A DNA stretch of 54,105 bases, taken from contig JAYENK010000014.1 of assembly GCA_034722035.1 (NCBI GenBank), positions 1 through 54,105 of the forward strand. Reading direction: 5' to 3'. The notes below the pieces were generated by a model, which was not told the DNA's origin, did not search any database, and saw only the letters and a program-made list of their open reading frames with translations. A program made the translations under genes and the position numbers. This document shows positions 25,738-33,184 of the stretch, piece by piece (the stretch's first letter is position 1; each line of letters opens with the position of its first letter). The DNA comes from JAYENK01 sp034722035. Lineage in GTDB: Bacteria > Patescibacteriota > Patescibacteriia > Patescibacteriales > UBA12075.

Positions 25738-26808
25738 ATGCCAACAAAAAAGAGAGATTATCACATGCTTAGGGAAATTGAAGAACAGCCGGCTGCAATT
25801 GATAATTTGATAAAAAAATATGTGGAAAAAAATCAGGTTGAGATGAAAGAGTTTAGAGAATTTAAAAAAAAGCTTAGAAATATAAGGCGTTTTAGTTTTT
25901 GGGGGATTGGTTCTTCGTTTCATGCTGCGATGTACGCTGATTATTTATTTGAAGATTTGTGTTCTGTGCCCTGCGAATGTGAGCGGGCTGATGAGCTGAT
26001 TATACGAAAAGATGTTTTGGAAAAAGACACGGCAGTGGTTGTAATTAGTCAATCTGGAGAAACCAGCGATTTGATTGAAGCTGTTAAAAAAGCAAAGATG
26101 CAGAAGGTTTTGACTATTGGTATCATAAATAGCAAAGATTCATCTCTTGGTTCTTTGCTTGATGTTGCTTTGAATATTGAAGCTGGCGAAGAAAAAGCTT
26201 TAGCCGCTACAAAAGCGTTTAGCTCTCAGTTGTTTACGCTTTTTCTTTTGGCTGTATATTATAATCAGTTTAGATCTAGATGTAATGAAGATTTACTTGC
26301 GGTTGCAAAAGAATTGCCAAGGAAAATTAGTCGGATTATCAAGCAAAAAAAAGAAATACAAGAAATCGCTAAAAAATATAAAGGCTTAAATCATTTAACT
26401 GTTTTGGGCAGACACTGGCATTATCCAATCGCCGAAGAAGTCGCGTTAAAGTGCAAAGAAACCGCCTATCTGGACGCTGAAGGCATGGCAACTGAGACTT
26501 TTCGCCACGGACCGGCAGCGGTAATTGATGAAAATTTTGTGTCACTGATATTTTTACCAAAAAATAAAAATTATGACGAAAATGTAGTGGCTTTGGAAGA
26601 AACAATAAGAGCAAAGGGTAAAACGATTGCGGTGGCGAACGAAGAGACAAAAAAAGTAAAAGATCAAATAGTAATTCCAAAGATTGATTCAGTTTTACAG
26701 CCCCTTTTAAGCGTGGTGGCCGGACAGTATTTTGCGTATTTTATTGCGCTGGAGAGAGGATTGGATATTGATAATCCGCGTAATATATTTAAATTTATTA
26801 AGAAATAA
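25738..26808 (+). CDS. GlmS-like isomerase (two SIS domains, no glutaminase domain)
   Basis: 356 residues. The N-terminal KRDYHMLREIEEQPAAI is the linker that precedes the isomerase half of GlmS. SIS domain 1 has GIGSSFHAAMYADYLFE and VVISQSGETSDLIEAVKKAK. SIS domain 2 has LTVLGRHWHYPIAEEVALKCKETAYLDAEGMATETFRHGP with the GlmS-like E..LK..E and HGP motifs. It ends IDNPRNIFKFIKK rather than the usual KSVTVE. Without a glutamine amidotransferase domain it may act as a glucosamine-6-phosphate deaminase/isomerase or use free ammonia. Confidence 0.86.
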   Translation: MPTKKRDYHMLREIEEQPAAIDNLIKKYVEKNQVEMKEFREFKKKLRNIRRFSFWGIGSSFHAAMYADYLFEDLCSVPCECERADELIIRKDVLEKDTAVVVISQSGETSDLIEAVKKAKMQKVLTIGIINSKDSSLGSLLDVALNIEAGEEKALAATKAFSSQLFTLFLLAVYYNQFRSRCNEDLLAVAKELPRKISRIIKQKKEIQEIAKKYKGLNHLTVLGRHWHYPIAEEVALKCKETAYLDAEGMATETFRHGPAAVIDENFVSLIFLPKNKNYDENVVALEETIRAKGKTIAVANEETKKVKDQIVIPKIDSVLQPLLSVVAGQYFAYFIALERGLDIDNPRNIFKFIKK

Positions 26809-26815
26809 AAAATAA

Positions 26816-28063
26816 ATGCGTCAAATTGCAGATTTTCATATTCATTCAAAATATTCTCGGGCTTGCTCGAAGCATTTAACTCTTGCTAATATTGACAAAA
26901 CTTGCCGAATTAAAGGTGTCAATATAATCGGAACAGGAGACTTCACTTATCCGGATTGGATTAAGAATATTCAGAATGAATTGGAAGAAATCGGAAATTC
27001 AGGGTTATATAAACATAAGCAGAGCAATGATGATAAGGTAAAATTTATTTTAACGGTAGAAGTTGCTTTGATATACAAAAAATTTGACAAGTGTCGGCGG
27101 GTGCATATTGTAGCACATGCGCCAAATATTGAAGCCGTGGCTGGGTTTAATAAACGATTGGATAAAAATTATAATATTCGCAGTGATGGCCGGCCGATTC
27201 TTGGGATGAGCATTGAAGACTTTTGTCGGCTTTGTTTTTCGGTTCATCCTAAATTTTTGATATATCCGGCTCATATCTGGACGCCTTGGTTTGCTATTTT
27301 TGGTTCTAAATCCGGTTTTGACAATTGGGAAGACGCTTTCGGTGAATATTCGGATAAGATTTTTGCTTACGAAACCGGCTTATCAAGCGATCCGGAAATG
27401 AATTGGCGCCTAAGTGCTTTGGATAAGCTCACTTTTCTTTCAAATTCAGACGCGCATAGCTTGCCCAATATTGCGCGTGAAGCCAATGTATTTGAGATGG
27501 ATAGCGTTAGCTATGATGCAATTTATAATATAATAAAAAATAAAAAGATTAACAGTAAAAATTATTTAGATTATACAATAGAGTTTTATCCGGAAGAGGG
27601 GATGTATCATTATGACGGGCATCGGGCCTGTAATATCAGCTTTGCTCCCAAAGAAACCAAAAAACACAAAGGCATTTGTCCAAAATGTAAAAAGCCTTTG
27701 GTAATTGGGGTCGATTATCAAGTGGAAGAATTGGCTGACCGCAAGGTCGGGCGCAAACCCAAGGGTTCGCCCGGATTTATAAAATTAATTGAGTTGGATA
27801 AAATTATTGCACAAGCTCTTGGCATCAAAAGTCGCAGTGCCAAAAAGGTGTTGGCCGAATATAATAATTTAATTTCGCGGGCCGGTACGGAGATGGAAAT
27901 TTTACTGGATAAGCCTTTGGATGAATTAAAAAACGTGACCACAAAGAGAATTATTGAAGGAATCAGGCGGGTTCGGGCAGGCGAGCTTACAGTTATTCCC
28001 GGTTATGACGGTGAATATGGAAAAATAGAAATATTTAAAAATAAACAGAAAAAAATGTTTTAA
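26816..28063 (+). CDS. Endonuclease Q-like PHP nuclease
   Basis: 415 residues. The N-terminal PHP domain has DFHIHSKYSRACS (H8, H10), GTGDFTYPDW, VEVALIY, HIVAHAP, YPAHIWTPWFAIFGSKSGFD and SNSDAHSLPNIARE. A zinc-ribbon region follows (C-N-I-S at the start of the segment, ICPKCKKPLVIGV). The C-terminus is basic with helix-hairpin-helix character (KRIIEGIRRVRAGELTVIPGYDG). This matches EndoQ, which nicks DNA 5' of deaminated bases such as uracil and hypoxanthine and is best known from archaea and a few bacteria. It starts 7 nt after the SIS gene. Confidence 0.88.
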   Translation: MRQIADFHIHSKYSRACSKHLTLANIDKTCRIKGVNIIGTGDFTYPDWIKNIQNELEEIGNSGLYKHKQSNDDKVKFILTVEVALIYKKFDKCRRVHIVAHAPNIEAVAGFNKRLDKNYNIRSDGRPILGMSIEDFCRLCFSVHPKFLIYPAHIWTPWFAIFGSKSGFDNWEDAFGEYSDKIFAYETGLSSDPEMNWRLSALDKLTFLSNSDAHSLPNIAREANVFEMDSVSYDAIYNIIKNKKINSKNYLDYTIEFYPEEGMYHYDGHRACNISFAPKETKKHKGICPKCKKPLVIGVDYQVEELADRKVGRKPKGSPGFIKLIELDKIIAQALGIKSRSAKKVLAEYNNLISRAGTEMEILLDKPLDELKNVTTKRIIEGIRRVRAGELTVIPGYDGEYGKIEIFKNKQKKMF

Positions 28064-28090
28064 TTTTTTTCTGTAACAAATTGGATATTT

Positions 28091-28120
28091 AAAAAACTGT
28101 GTTTTGGCACAGCTTTTTTT
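28091..28120 (+). terminator. Terminator after the EndoQ-like gene
   Basis: AAAAAACTGTG pairs with CACAGCTTTTTTT around TTTTGG. Clear intrinsic terminator. Confidence 0.8.
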
Positions 28121-28184
28121 ATTATATGATTTATTTAATATTAGCTAATTTTATAAAATATTAATGAAATATTCAAAATTTCGT

Positions 28185-28213
28185 TTGACAAGATTTAAAA
28201 TATATGATAGAGT
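28185..28213 (+). promoter_or_regulatory. Strong promoter of a structured RNA
   Basis: Consensus TTGACA (28185-28190), a spacer of exactly 17 nt and TAGAGT (28208-28213), with a TGA extended -10 just upstream. The only thing transcribed before the convergent vanW gene is the structured RNA at about 28220-28357. Confidence 0.75.
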
Positions 28214-28219
28214 AATAAA

Positions 28220-28357
28220 TTACTTAAAAAAAGAAAAGACCGGTTGTTGCGGGTTAGGCACGACAAGCATGGGGATTTTTTTTCAGGTTTTCTGGGCTAC
28301 GGCTTAGGACTTTCTGAAAAAAATTTCTTGCCTACCCGCAATAACCGGTCTTTATTT
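28220..28357 (+). ncRNA. Candidate free-standing structured RNA, unknown class
   Basis: A long outer stem: GACCGGTTGTTGCGGGT-AGGCA (28238-28260) with TGCCTA-CCCGCAATAACCGGTC (28329-28350), about 22 pairs, extended by AAA/TTT outside. An asymmetric bubble comes next (5' side CGACAAGCATGGGG). Then a TTTTTTTCAG/CTGAAAAAAA stem, and an apical hairpin ending in a C(TACG)G tetraloop, one of the most stable known. The RNA ends in a T-rich tract. It has its own promoter and no downstream gene on its strand, so it is not a riboswitch. It lacks the conserved 4.5S (SRP) loop. The stem-bubble-stem shape recalls 6S RNA but the match is only to shape. Confidence 0.65.
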
Positions 28358-28367
28358 TATGGTGGAT

Positions 28368-30269
28368 TTAATTTGCAGATTCGGAATGAGTTGAGCTGGC
28401 GGTTTTGTTCGGATCAATACCGATGAGACAAACTTCACGCCAAGGGGTATAATAAGATTTGAAGCGAGTGATGTCGGTATTATCGTTTTCGATAAAATCA
28501 TTATCATCTTTTAATTCTTCCGGAATATTTGTTTCGGGATATTTTACACTATAATCAAAGTAAGCACTGGCGCCGTTATGGGCATGTTCAGTGCATTTTT
28601 TTTCTCCGGGAGCTAGATCTGGTGTTTCGATAATTAAAGTTGGATCTGGTTTGGTAATATTGTAAATAATGGGATAAGTAGTGGTTGCTTCGCGACCGTC
28701 TTTTGTTCCCCAAAAATCAAAATATAAATCATTACCTTCAATACGAGCAGTAATTAAGACATGGTGTTTGTAGTCATTTTTAAATTTGTAGTCTGGCCAA
28801 GGGTCATAAATTGTCGCGTCTGTTCCGGCCGGTTCATAATAAGAAACGCGATAGGAATGATTACGGCGCGTTGTTACCGGTAATCCGGCCGCGAGAGTGC
28901 CGCGAAAAGCGGTTGTTCCAATCTGACAAAGCCCGCCACCATATTCTGGAATAGTGCGGTTTTCTTTTATTACGAGTTCCGGTAGATAATCGGTGCTGGC
29001 ATTAATTTCGCCCAACACGCTGAGTAAAGAAAACTCTTCGCCCGGTTCAAGAATTGTGCCATTAACCGAAGTAGCCCCAACAGCTATATTATGTCGACGA
29101 TTAGAAGGTGAGCCGGCAAAGTTGGAATGTCCGGTACCAAGAAGCTCTTTGATGCCCAAGTTATTAATATTTTCGGTGATAATCTCACTTTCTTTTTCCG
29201 CTACAGTTAATTCTAGACTATTATTTTGTTTTAGTATAAACTCTTTTTCAATTTTTTTGGCATTAGCAATAAGTGTCAGTTCTTGTCCGTTTTTGCTTTC
29301 TTGGAACTCCACCACTTTATCTTTTTCCATTTCAAACTTTGCTTCAATCGGTTCAATGTTGATAGCCGGAGCAATGTTTTCTTTTAGATATTGGGCAATT
29401 AATTTATAATCAAAGCCTAGGCCGTGTTTAGCATCAGTGCTGGTAGATAAATTATTTTTTACAACTAGCCAGTCAGCCAAAATCATTTTGTCTATTTTCC
29501 AGGATTTCCAGGAATATTTTAAGTTAAGTGGAGACAGGGCAATAATTTTTTCCGCTTCAAGCTCGATGTTCAAAAGGTCTTTTTTGTAAATTTTTGGGTA
29601 ATCAATTGTGGCCGAAAGGGTAGTTGGTGAAGTGTCTAAATCGTTTAATTTTCGTTTTAATTCTTGAATAGCGCTGACCCAATTTAAGGTTTGGCCATAT
29701 TCTTCTTCTTTAATGTAAAACTGAAAATCAGACCAAGCATTTTTTTGTTTGTAGGCCAGGCGAGCGTTTTTGCCCGGTGAAGCAAAATGAGAAAAATTTT
29801 CCAAAAAGAATTTTTCCATCTCAACATGGTTAACTGCAAACATAAAATAATAATAAACTGGATCTTTTAATGATTTAATTTTTGTTATTAGCCTTTGCAA
29901 AAAAGAGCCTTTTCTCGCGTGGGTATAGAGTCGTTCAACGGTATTTTCTATGTCAAAAACCAAAACTTCAATTGCGATATCTCCTTCAAGTGAAGAAATT
30001 ATCGGGTATAGCGTTGAATTTTGATTATGATAATGAAAAGTAATCCCTTCTTGGTTTATACGCTTGATTATTTTGTTTAATTTTTTTTTTGCTTGGTTTT
30101 TATCAAGCCCGCTAAAATCATAAGCGCCAATTCGCGCCCCTTTGTATATTTTATGTTCATACTTATTTTCATAAAACAGGTAAGCGCAGAGGGGCAAGAT
30201 AATAAATATAAAAAAAACACCGGTCAAGAAACCGATTTTTTTATATATTTTTAAATTATTATTTTCCAT
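28368..30269 (-). CDS. VanW-family exported protein
   Basis: 633 residues. An N-terminal membrane anchor (about 11-30, FLTGVFFIFIILPLCAYLFY) is followed by a repeated peptidoglycan-binding-4-like region. The VanW domain (about 390-540) contains FSLLSVLGEINASTDY, ENRTIPEYGGGLCQIGTTAFRG, AAGLPVTTRRNHSYRVSYYEP and DATIYDPWPDYKFKN. A low-complexity tail ends it. VanW proteins are found in the cell wall of many Gram-positives and CPR bacteria and their activity is still unclear. It is the last gene of the hsp20-DUF3006-vanW operon. Confidence 0.9.
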   Translation of the reverse strand: MENNNLKIYKKIGFLTGVFFIFIILPLCAYLFYENKYEHKIYKGARIGAYDFSGLDKNQAKKKLNKIIKRINQEGITFHYHNQNSTLYPIISSLEGDIAIEVLVFDIENTVERLYTHARKGSFLQRLITKIKSLKDPVYYYFMFAVNHVEMEKFFLENFSHFASPGKNARLAYKQKNAWSDFQFYIKEEEYGQTLNWVSAIQELKRKLNDLDTSPTTLSATIDYPKIYKKDLLNIELEAEKIIALSPLNLKYSWKSWKIDKMILADWLVVKNNLSTSTDAKHGLGFDYKLIAQYLKENIAPAINIEPIEAKFEMEKDKVVEFQESKNGQELTLIANAKKIEKEFILKQNNSLELTVAEKESEIITENINNLGIKELLGTGHSNFAGSPSNRRHNIAVGATSVNGTILEPGEEFSLLSVLGEINASTDYLPELVIKENRTIPEYGGGLCQIGTTAFRGTLAAGLPVTTRRNHSYRVSYYEPAGTDATIYDPWPDYKFKNDYKHHVLITARIEGNDLYFDFWGTKDGREATTTYPIIYNITKPDPTLIIETPDLAPGEKKCTEHAHNGASAYFDYSVKYPETNIPEELKDDNDFIENDNTDITRFKSYYTPWREVCLIGIDPNKTASSTHSESAN

Positions 30270-30273
30270 TTTT

Positions 30274-30486
30274 TTACGGATTTAAGATTTCATTCAAGAT
30301 GTTTTTTGCCAGTTTTTTATCATCTTCGCTTTTATGTTGATTATCTTTTATGGTAAAAGCAAGCACACTGCCTTCTTTCATGTTTTTTGGCAGTTTATTT
30401 TTAGGCCAATTAATTATTTCTTTGTCTTTGCTAATCAGCACGGCTTGTTTTCCCTCGAATCGATCAATTGTTAGGTTTATATTCAT
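30274..30486 (-). CDS. DUF3006-type small protein
   Basis: 70 residues: MNINLTIDRFEGKQAVLISK, then a W-x-K-N-K-LP stretch (INWPKNKLPKNMKEG) and a C-terminal lysine-rich end. The beginning xIDRFEGxxAVL is typical of DUF3006 proteins, a small beta-rich family of unknown function. Its start overlaps the hsp20 stop by 4 nt and its stop is 4 nt from vanW. Confidence 0.8.
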   Translation of the reverse strand: MNINLTIDRFEGKQAVLISKDKEIINWPKNKLPKNMKEGSVLAFTIKDNQHKSEDDKKLAKNILNEILNP

Positions 30487-31040
30487 GACTTTTCTTTAAC
30501 TTTAATCTGAATCTGTTGGGCGTTTTTGGCTTTGGGCAGAGTGATGGTTAAAACACCGTTCTCCAGAGTCGCATCGATTTTTTCGGATTCAACTTCAACC
30601 GGTAGAATAACTGAGCGGGAAAAAGCCCCCCAATAACATTCGCGAAATAGATAGTTTTCGTCTTCTACTTTTTCGTTGTATTCGCGCTTACCGCGAATTG
30701 TCAGCATGTCATTATTGATAGAAATGTCAATGTCTCCCGGCTTAACCCCGGCAATAGTAGATTTGACTACAATCGATTTGGCGGTTTGATAAACATCAAT
30801 CGAGAGTTGTCCCTCTTCGAACTCATCGGCCGGCCATTCCTCATCTAACTCTTTTTGCAACTGATCGGTTTCGCTTTCATCTTCTATGTTTTCTTCTTCC
30901 TCGTTTTCTTCGTGTTCATCATCATTATCGTAATATAAATCATCTTCGTTTGTCCCGTCTTCGTTTTCTGTTTCGTCTTGCAAATCAAAGTTTTGCTTCT
31001 CGCGGTTAAAACCTGATAATTTTTGTAAAATTTTCCTCAT
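30483..31040 (-). CDS. Hsp20/alpha-crystallin small heat-shock protein with acidic N-terminus
   Basis: 185 residues. The first 80 or so are strongly acidic and disordered (DLYYDNDDEHEENEEEE, EDESETDQLQKELDEE). The alpha-crystallin domain follows (about 83-185): LSIDVYQTAKSIVVKSTIAG, KPGDIDISINNDMLTIRGKR, YWGAFSRSVILPVEVESE and ATLENGVLTITLPK. It is a holdase that binds unfolding proteins. The acidic extension is unusually long. Promoter at 31079-31107. The class of heat-shock regulation is not visible. Confidence 0.93.
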   Translation of the reverse strand: MRKILQKLSGFNREKQNFDLQDETENEDGTNEDDLYYDNDDEHEENEEEENIEDESETDQLQKELDEEWPADEFEEGQLSIDVYQTAKSIVVKSTIAGVKPGDIDISINNDMLTIRGKREYNEKVEDENYLFRECYWGAFSRSVILPVEVESEKIDATLENGVLTITLPKAKNAQQIQIKVKEKS

Positions 31041-31078
31041 AACCTTGTTTCTTAAAAAAGTAATTAATTTATACTTAT

Positions 31079-31107
31079 ATTATAAAAGCTTTAAAGATTT
31101 TTTGCAA
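31079..31107 (-). promoter_or_regulatory. Promoter of the hsp20-DUF3006-vanW operon
   Basis: Minus-strand TTGCAA (31102-31107), 17 nt, TATAAT (31079-31084). The start would lie about 30 nt upstream of the hsp20 ATG. No CIRCE-type palindrome was seen. Confidence 0.55.
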
Positions 31108-31151
31108 ATTTTTAATAATTTAAGCACTACTATAGTGGCACTTATTTGCGG

Positions 31152-31225
<74 letters not shown>

Positions 31226-31275
31226 TGAATTTTATTTATTTGTCTATATAATTATAACATAATGCTAGCCTTGCT

Positions 31276-32337
31276 TTATCTTTTAATCTCGAGCTTTTTC
31301 CTTAAGTAACAAACACTTGACCAGTCAACTAGTTTGTCGTGTGCTAATCTCCCGGCAACAATACCAGGGTCGACATCAAGCTTTTTGGCAAATGTTTTTA
31401 TTTGAATATTTTTAAAATCATTTTGGCTTACAAAGTTTTTATATTCATTATAATCAATTAATGTATTGGAGGCGAATTTATCAGCCTCTTTTTCTTTTTT
31501 AGAAGAACGTTTGATTTTTTCATTAAAGTCTATAAATTGATCAGTTTTGCCATGTAATAGAATATGTCCTACTTCATGCAGAAATGTAAACCAGAAGATA
31601 TCGCTGTACTTATATCTAATAGTTAGCTGAATAACGGGATTATCGCCGACCCATCTAACAGCTCCATTTACATAGGTATTTTTGAGATATGGAGTGAATA
31701 ATACCTTGACTCCGCATTCAGCACATATTTTTCGAATTTGCTCAGAAAAATTATTTGGGAGATGAGTTAGTTTTTTTAGCTCATCAATTTTTTTCTTTAA
31801 TTTATTTTTGTCGAATTTGTTCACTTCTTGTTTTTTAGCCTCAATTTCACCGAATCTTAACCATGCCGCTAATGATTCTTTGGATATTTTATCAGTATTA
31901 GTCTTTTTAAAAGCAATTGCCTCTGTTTTTAAAACAAAACTCAAAGAGTCAACTGCAAAAAAATTAAGCAGATTGTCTACTTTTTCTTTGTTGTCTATAG
32001 TTTTTTTGACTGCACCAGTTTTTGATAGCTCCAAGTATGGATATTCTTTCATTATAATAATTTCTTTCTTCAATTGTTCTTCTTGCTTCAATCTAGCTTT
32101 ATTTTCTTGATATTGATTTTCCAAGTTAATCCAGAAGTCAGCATTTCCGCCTAAAACTCTTTCCAGTTTTAAGGCGGTATCTAATGTAATAACAGTTTTT
32201 CCATTCATAATATGGCTGATATGTTTTTCCGAGATACCAGTTCTTTGAGATAAGTCTATTTGGGACATGCTCGCTCTTTCAATTGTTAGCGCCAATGTTT
32301 TTCCTGGATGAAGCGCAATGCTTGGTTTATAGCTCAT
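31276..32337 (-). CDS. higA: HigA-type antitoxin fused to an ImmA/IrrE metallopeptidase
   Basis: 353 residues. Residues about 8-75 are a HigA/VapI-type helix-turn-helix: IALHPGKTLALTIERASMS, LSQRTGISEKHISHIMNGK, DTALKLERVLGGNADFW. A long helical linker follows. Residues about 205-330 are an ImmA/IrrE (COG2856) zinc peptidase with FLHEVGHILLHGK (H254, E255, H258). It lies 11 nt after the HigB-like toxin gene. The fusion puts toxin control and proteolysis in one chain, so it could act as a self-cleaving or stress-triggered repressor, which is inference. Confidence 0.88.
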   Translation of the reverse strand: MSYKPSIALHPGKTLALTIERASMSQIDLSQRTGISEKHISHIMNGKTVITLDTALKLERVLGGNADFWINLENQYQENKARLKQEEQLKKEIIIMKEYPYLELSKTGAVKKTIDNKEKVDNLLNFFAVDSLSFVLKTEAIAFKKTNTDKISKESLAAWLRFGEIEAKKQEVNKFDKNKLKKKIDELKKLTHLPNNFSEQIRKICAECGVKVLFTPYLKNTYVNGAVRWVGDNPVIQLTIRYKYSDIFWFTFLHEVGHILLHGKTDQFIDFNEKIKRSSKKEKEADKFASNTLIDYNEYKNFVSQNDFKNIQIKTFAKKLDVDPGIVAGRLAHDKLVDWSSVCYLRKKLEIKR

Positions 32338-32348
32338 ATATTTAAAAA

Positions 32349-32663
32349 TTAATGATAGTCACAATTTAAATCAATAATCACTATTGATTTTATTGTTGAG
32401 TAATCATTTATATTGTATTTTCCTTTTGGTTCGAATATTAATCTATAGGGATGTTTTGTATCTACCGCAAATTTGCCATTATGTTTTCCTTTTAAGGGAT
32501 GAGGCTTTATTGCAGTAGGGATATCAGCAAGACACGTGGAAGCGTTTAAATATGTTAAAGACAGGATTATAAGTTCTCCACAGTTTTTTCCAAATTTCTG
32601 ATATAGCTTTTTATGATTATCAGCTAACTTTTGCAATTTTTTATTTTTATAAACTATCTCCAT
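32349..32663 (-). CDS. higB: HigB-like RelE/ParE toxin
   Basis: 104 residues. It shows MEIVYKNKKLQKLADNHKKL, CLADIPTAIKPHPLKGKHNG, FAVDTKHPYRLIFEPKGKY and IKSIVIIDLNCDYH. The LHPLKG-like motif followed by a basic loop and a C-terminal beta-strand is the HigB/RelE pattern. It should be an mRNA interferase controlled by the downstream HigA-ImmA protein. Toxin first, antitoxin second is the usual hig order. Confidence 0.85.
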   Translation of the reverse strand: MEIVYKNKKLQKLADNHKKLYQKFGKNCGELIILSLTYLNASTCLADIPTAIKPHPLKGKHNGKFAVDTKHPYRLIFEPKGKYNINDYSTIKSIVIIDLNCDYH

Positions 32664-32703
32664 TTTATTATATCATAAAAAGAGAAAAATTGAAAAAAAT
32701 ATT

Positions 32704-32752
32704 CTTTACCTTATAGGTAAAGATATTATACTATAATTTTTCAATTTGTCAA
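32704..32752 (-). promoter_or_regulatory. Promoter and palindromic operator of higBA
   Basis: Minus strand: TTGACA (32747-32752), 16 nt, TATAAT (32725-32730), both consensus. Just downstream is CTTTACC-TATAA-GGTAAAG (32704-32722), a perfect 7-bp-arm palindrome covering the start site, the expected HigA operator. Confidence 0.82.
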
Positions 32753-32878
32753 GAGTCGAATTTTTATTAATACTATTTCTTATTTAAACTTTATCAATTT
32801 TTAATGTATAAATCAAATTTTTTTATTATTTTATCACGTTACTATCCAACACACTCTCAACAGGATTAATTGCAGACA

Positions 32879-33025
32879 ATGATGGCAATGATTGGAGCAT
32901 TCATAGGACTTTTGACAACGGGCTGGATAGCCGGAAATATTTCAGTTAGCATGGCTTGGTTAACAGGCGCAATAGTGATAATAGTGTCACTGCCGTTATT
33001 ATTTCTCCTGAAAAATGGGGAATAA
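32879..33025 (+). CDS. Small two-span membrane protein or transporter remnant
   Basis: A 48-residue frame: MMAMIGAFIGLLTTGWIAGN, ISVSMAWLTGAIVIIVSLPL, LFLLKNGE. Two hydrophobic helices with a short Gly/Ser turn look like the last two spans of an MFS-type transporter. It could be a decayed C-terminus or a real small protein. A terminator follows at once (33030-33065). The sequence between the hig promoter and here (32753-32878) is AT-rich with nothing else recognisable. Confidence 0.4.
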   Translation: MMAMIGAFIGLLTTGWIAGNISVSMAWLTGAIVIIVSLPLLFLLKNGE

Positions 33026-33029
33026 AACA

Positions 33030-33065
33030 AAAACCCATTTACTTAAAAAAGTAAAGGAGTTTTTT
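33030..33065 (+). terminator. Terminator after the small membrane protein
   Basis: AAAACCCATTTACTT (33030-33044) pairs with AAGTAAAGGAGTTTT (33049-33063), two mismatches, followed by T. Confidence 0.65.
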
Positions 33066-33119
33066 CTATTCCGGATTTTTTCAAGACGCATGTATAACGG
33101 TAGATTTTATTATTTTTCC

Positions 33120-33148
33120 TAGACACACAGGGGGGGGGCTGTTATAAT
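33120..33148 (+). promoter_or_regulatory. Promoter with a G9 tract in its spacer (phase-variation candidate)
   Basis: TAGACA (33120-33125) and TATAAT (33143-33148) are exactly 17 nt apart. Nine of the spacer bases are a continuous G run (33130-33138). It directly precedes the surface-protein pair at 33185 and 35046. A change of one G in the run would move the spacing off its optimum. Confidence 0.75.
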
Positions 33149-33184
33149 AAAATTAAATATTATTAATATTATAATTTATAAATT

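Noticed and set aside
28220..28357. A riboswitch or the SRP RNA
   Set aside because: No gene follows on the same strand, and the conserved GGAAGCAGCC-type SRP loop is missing.
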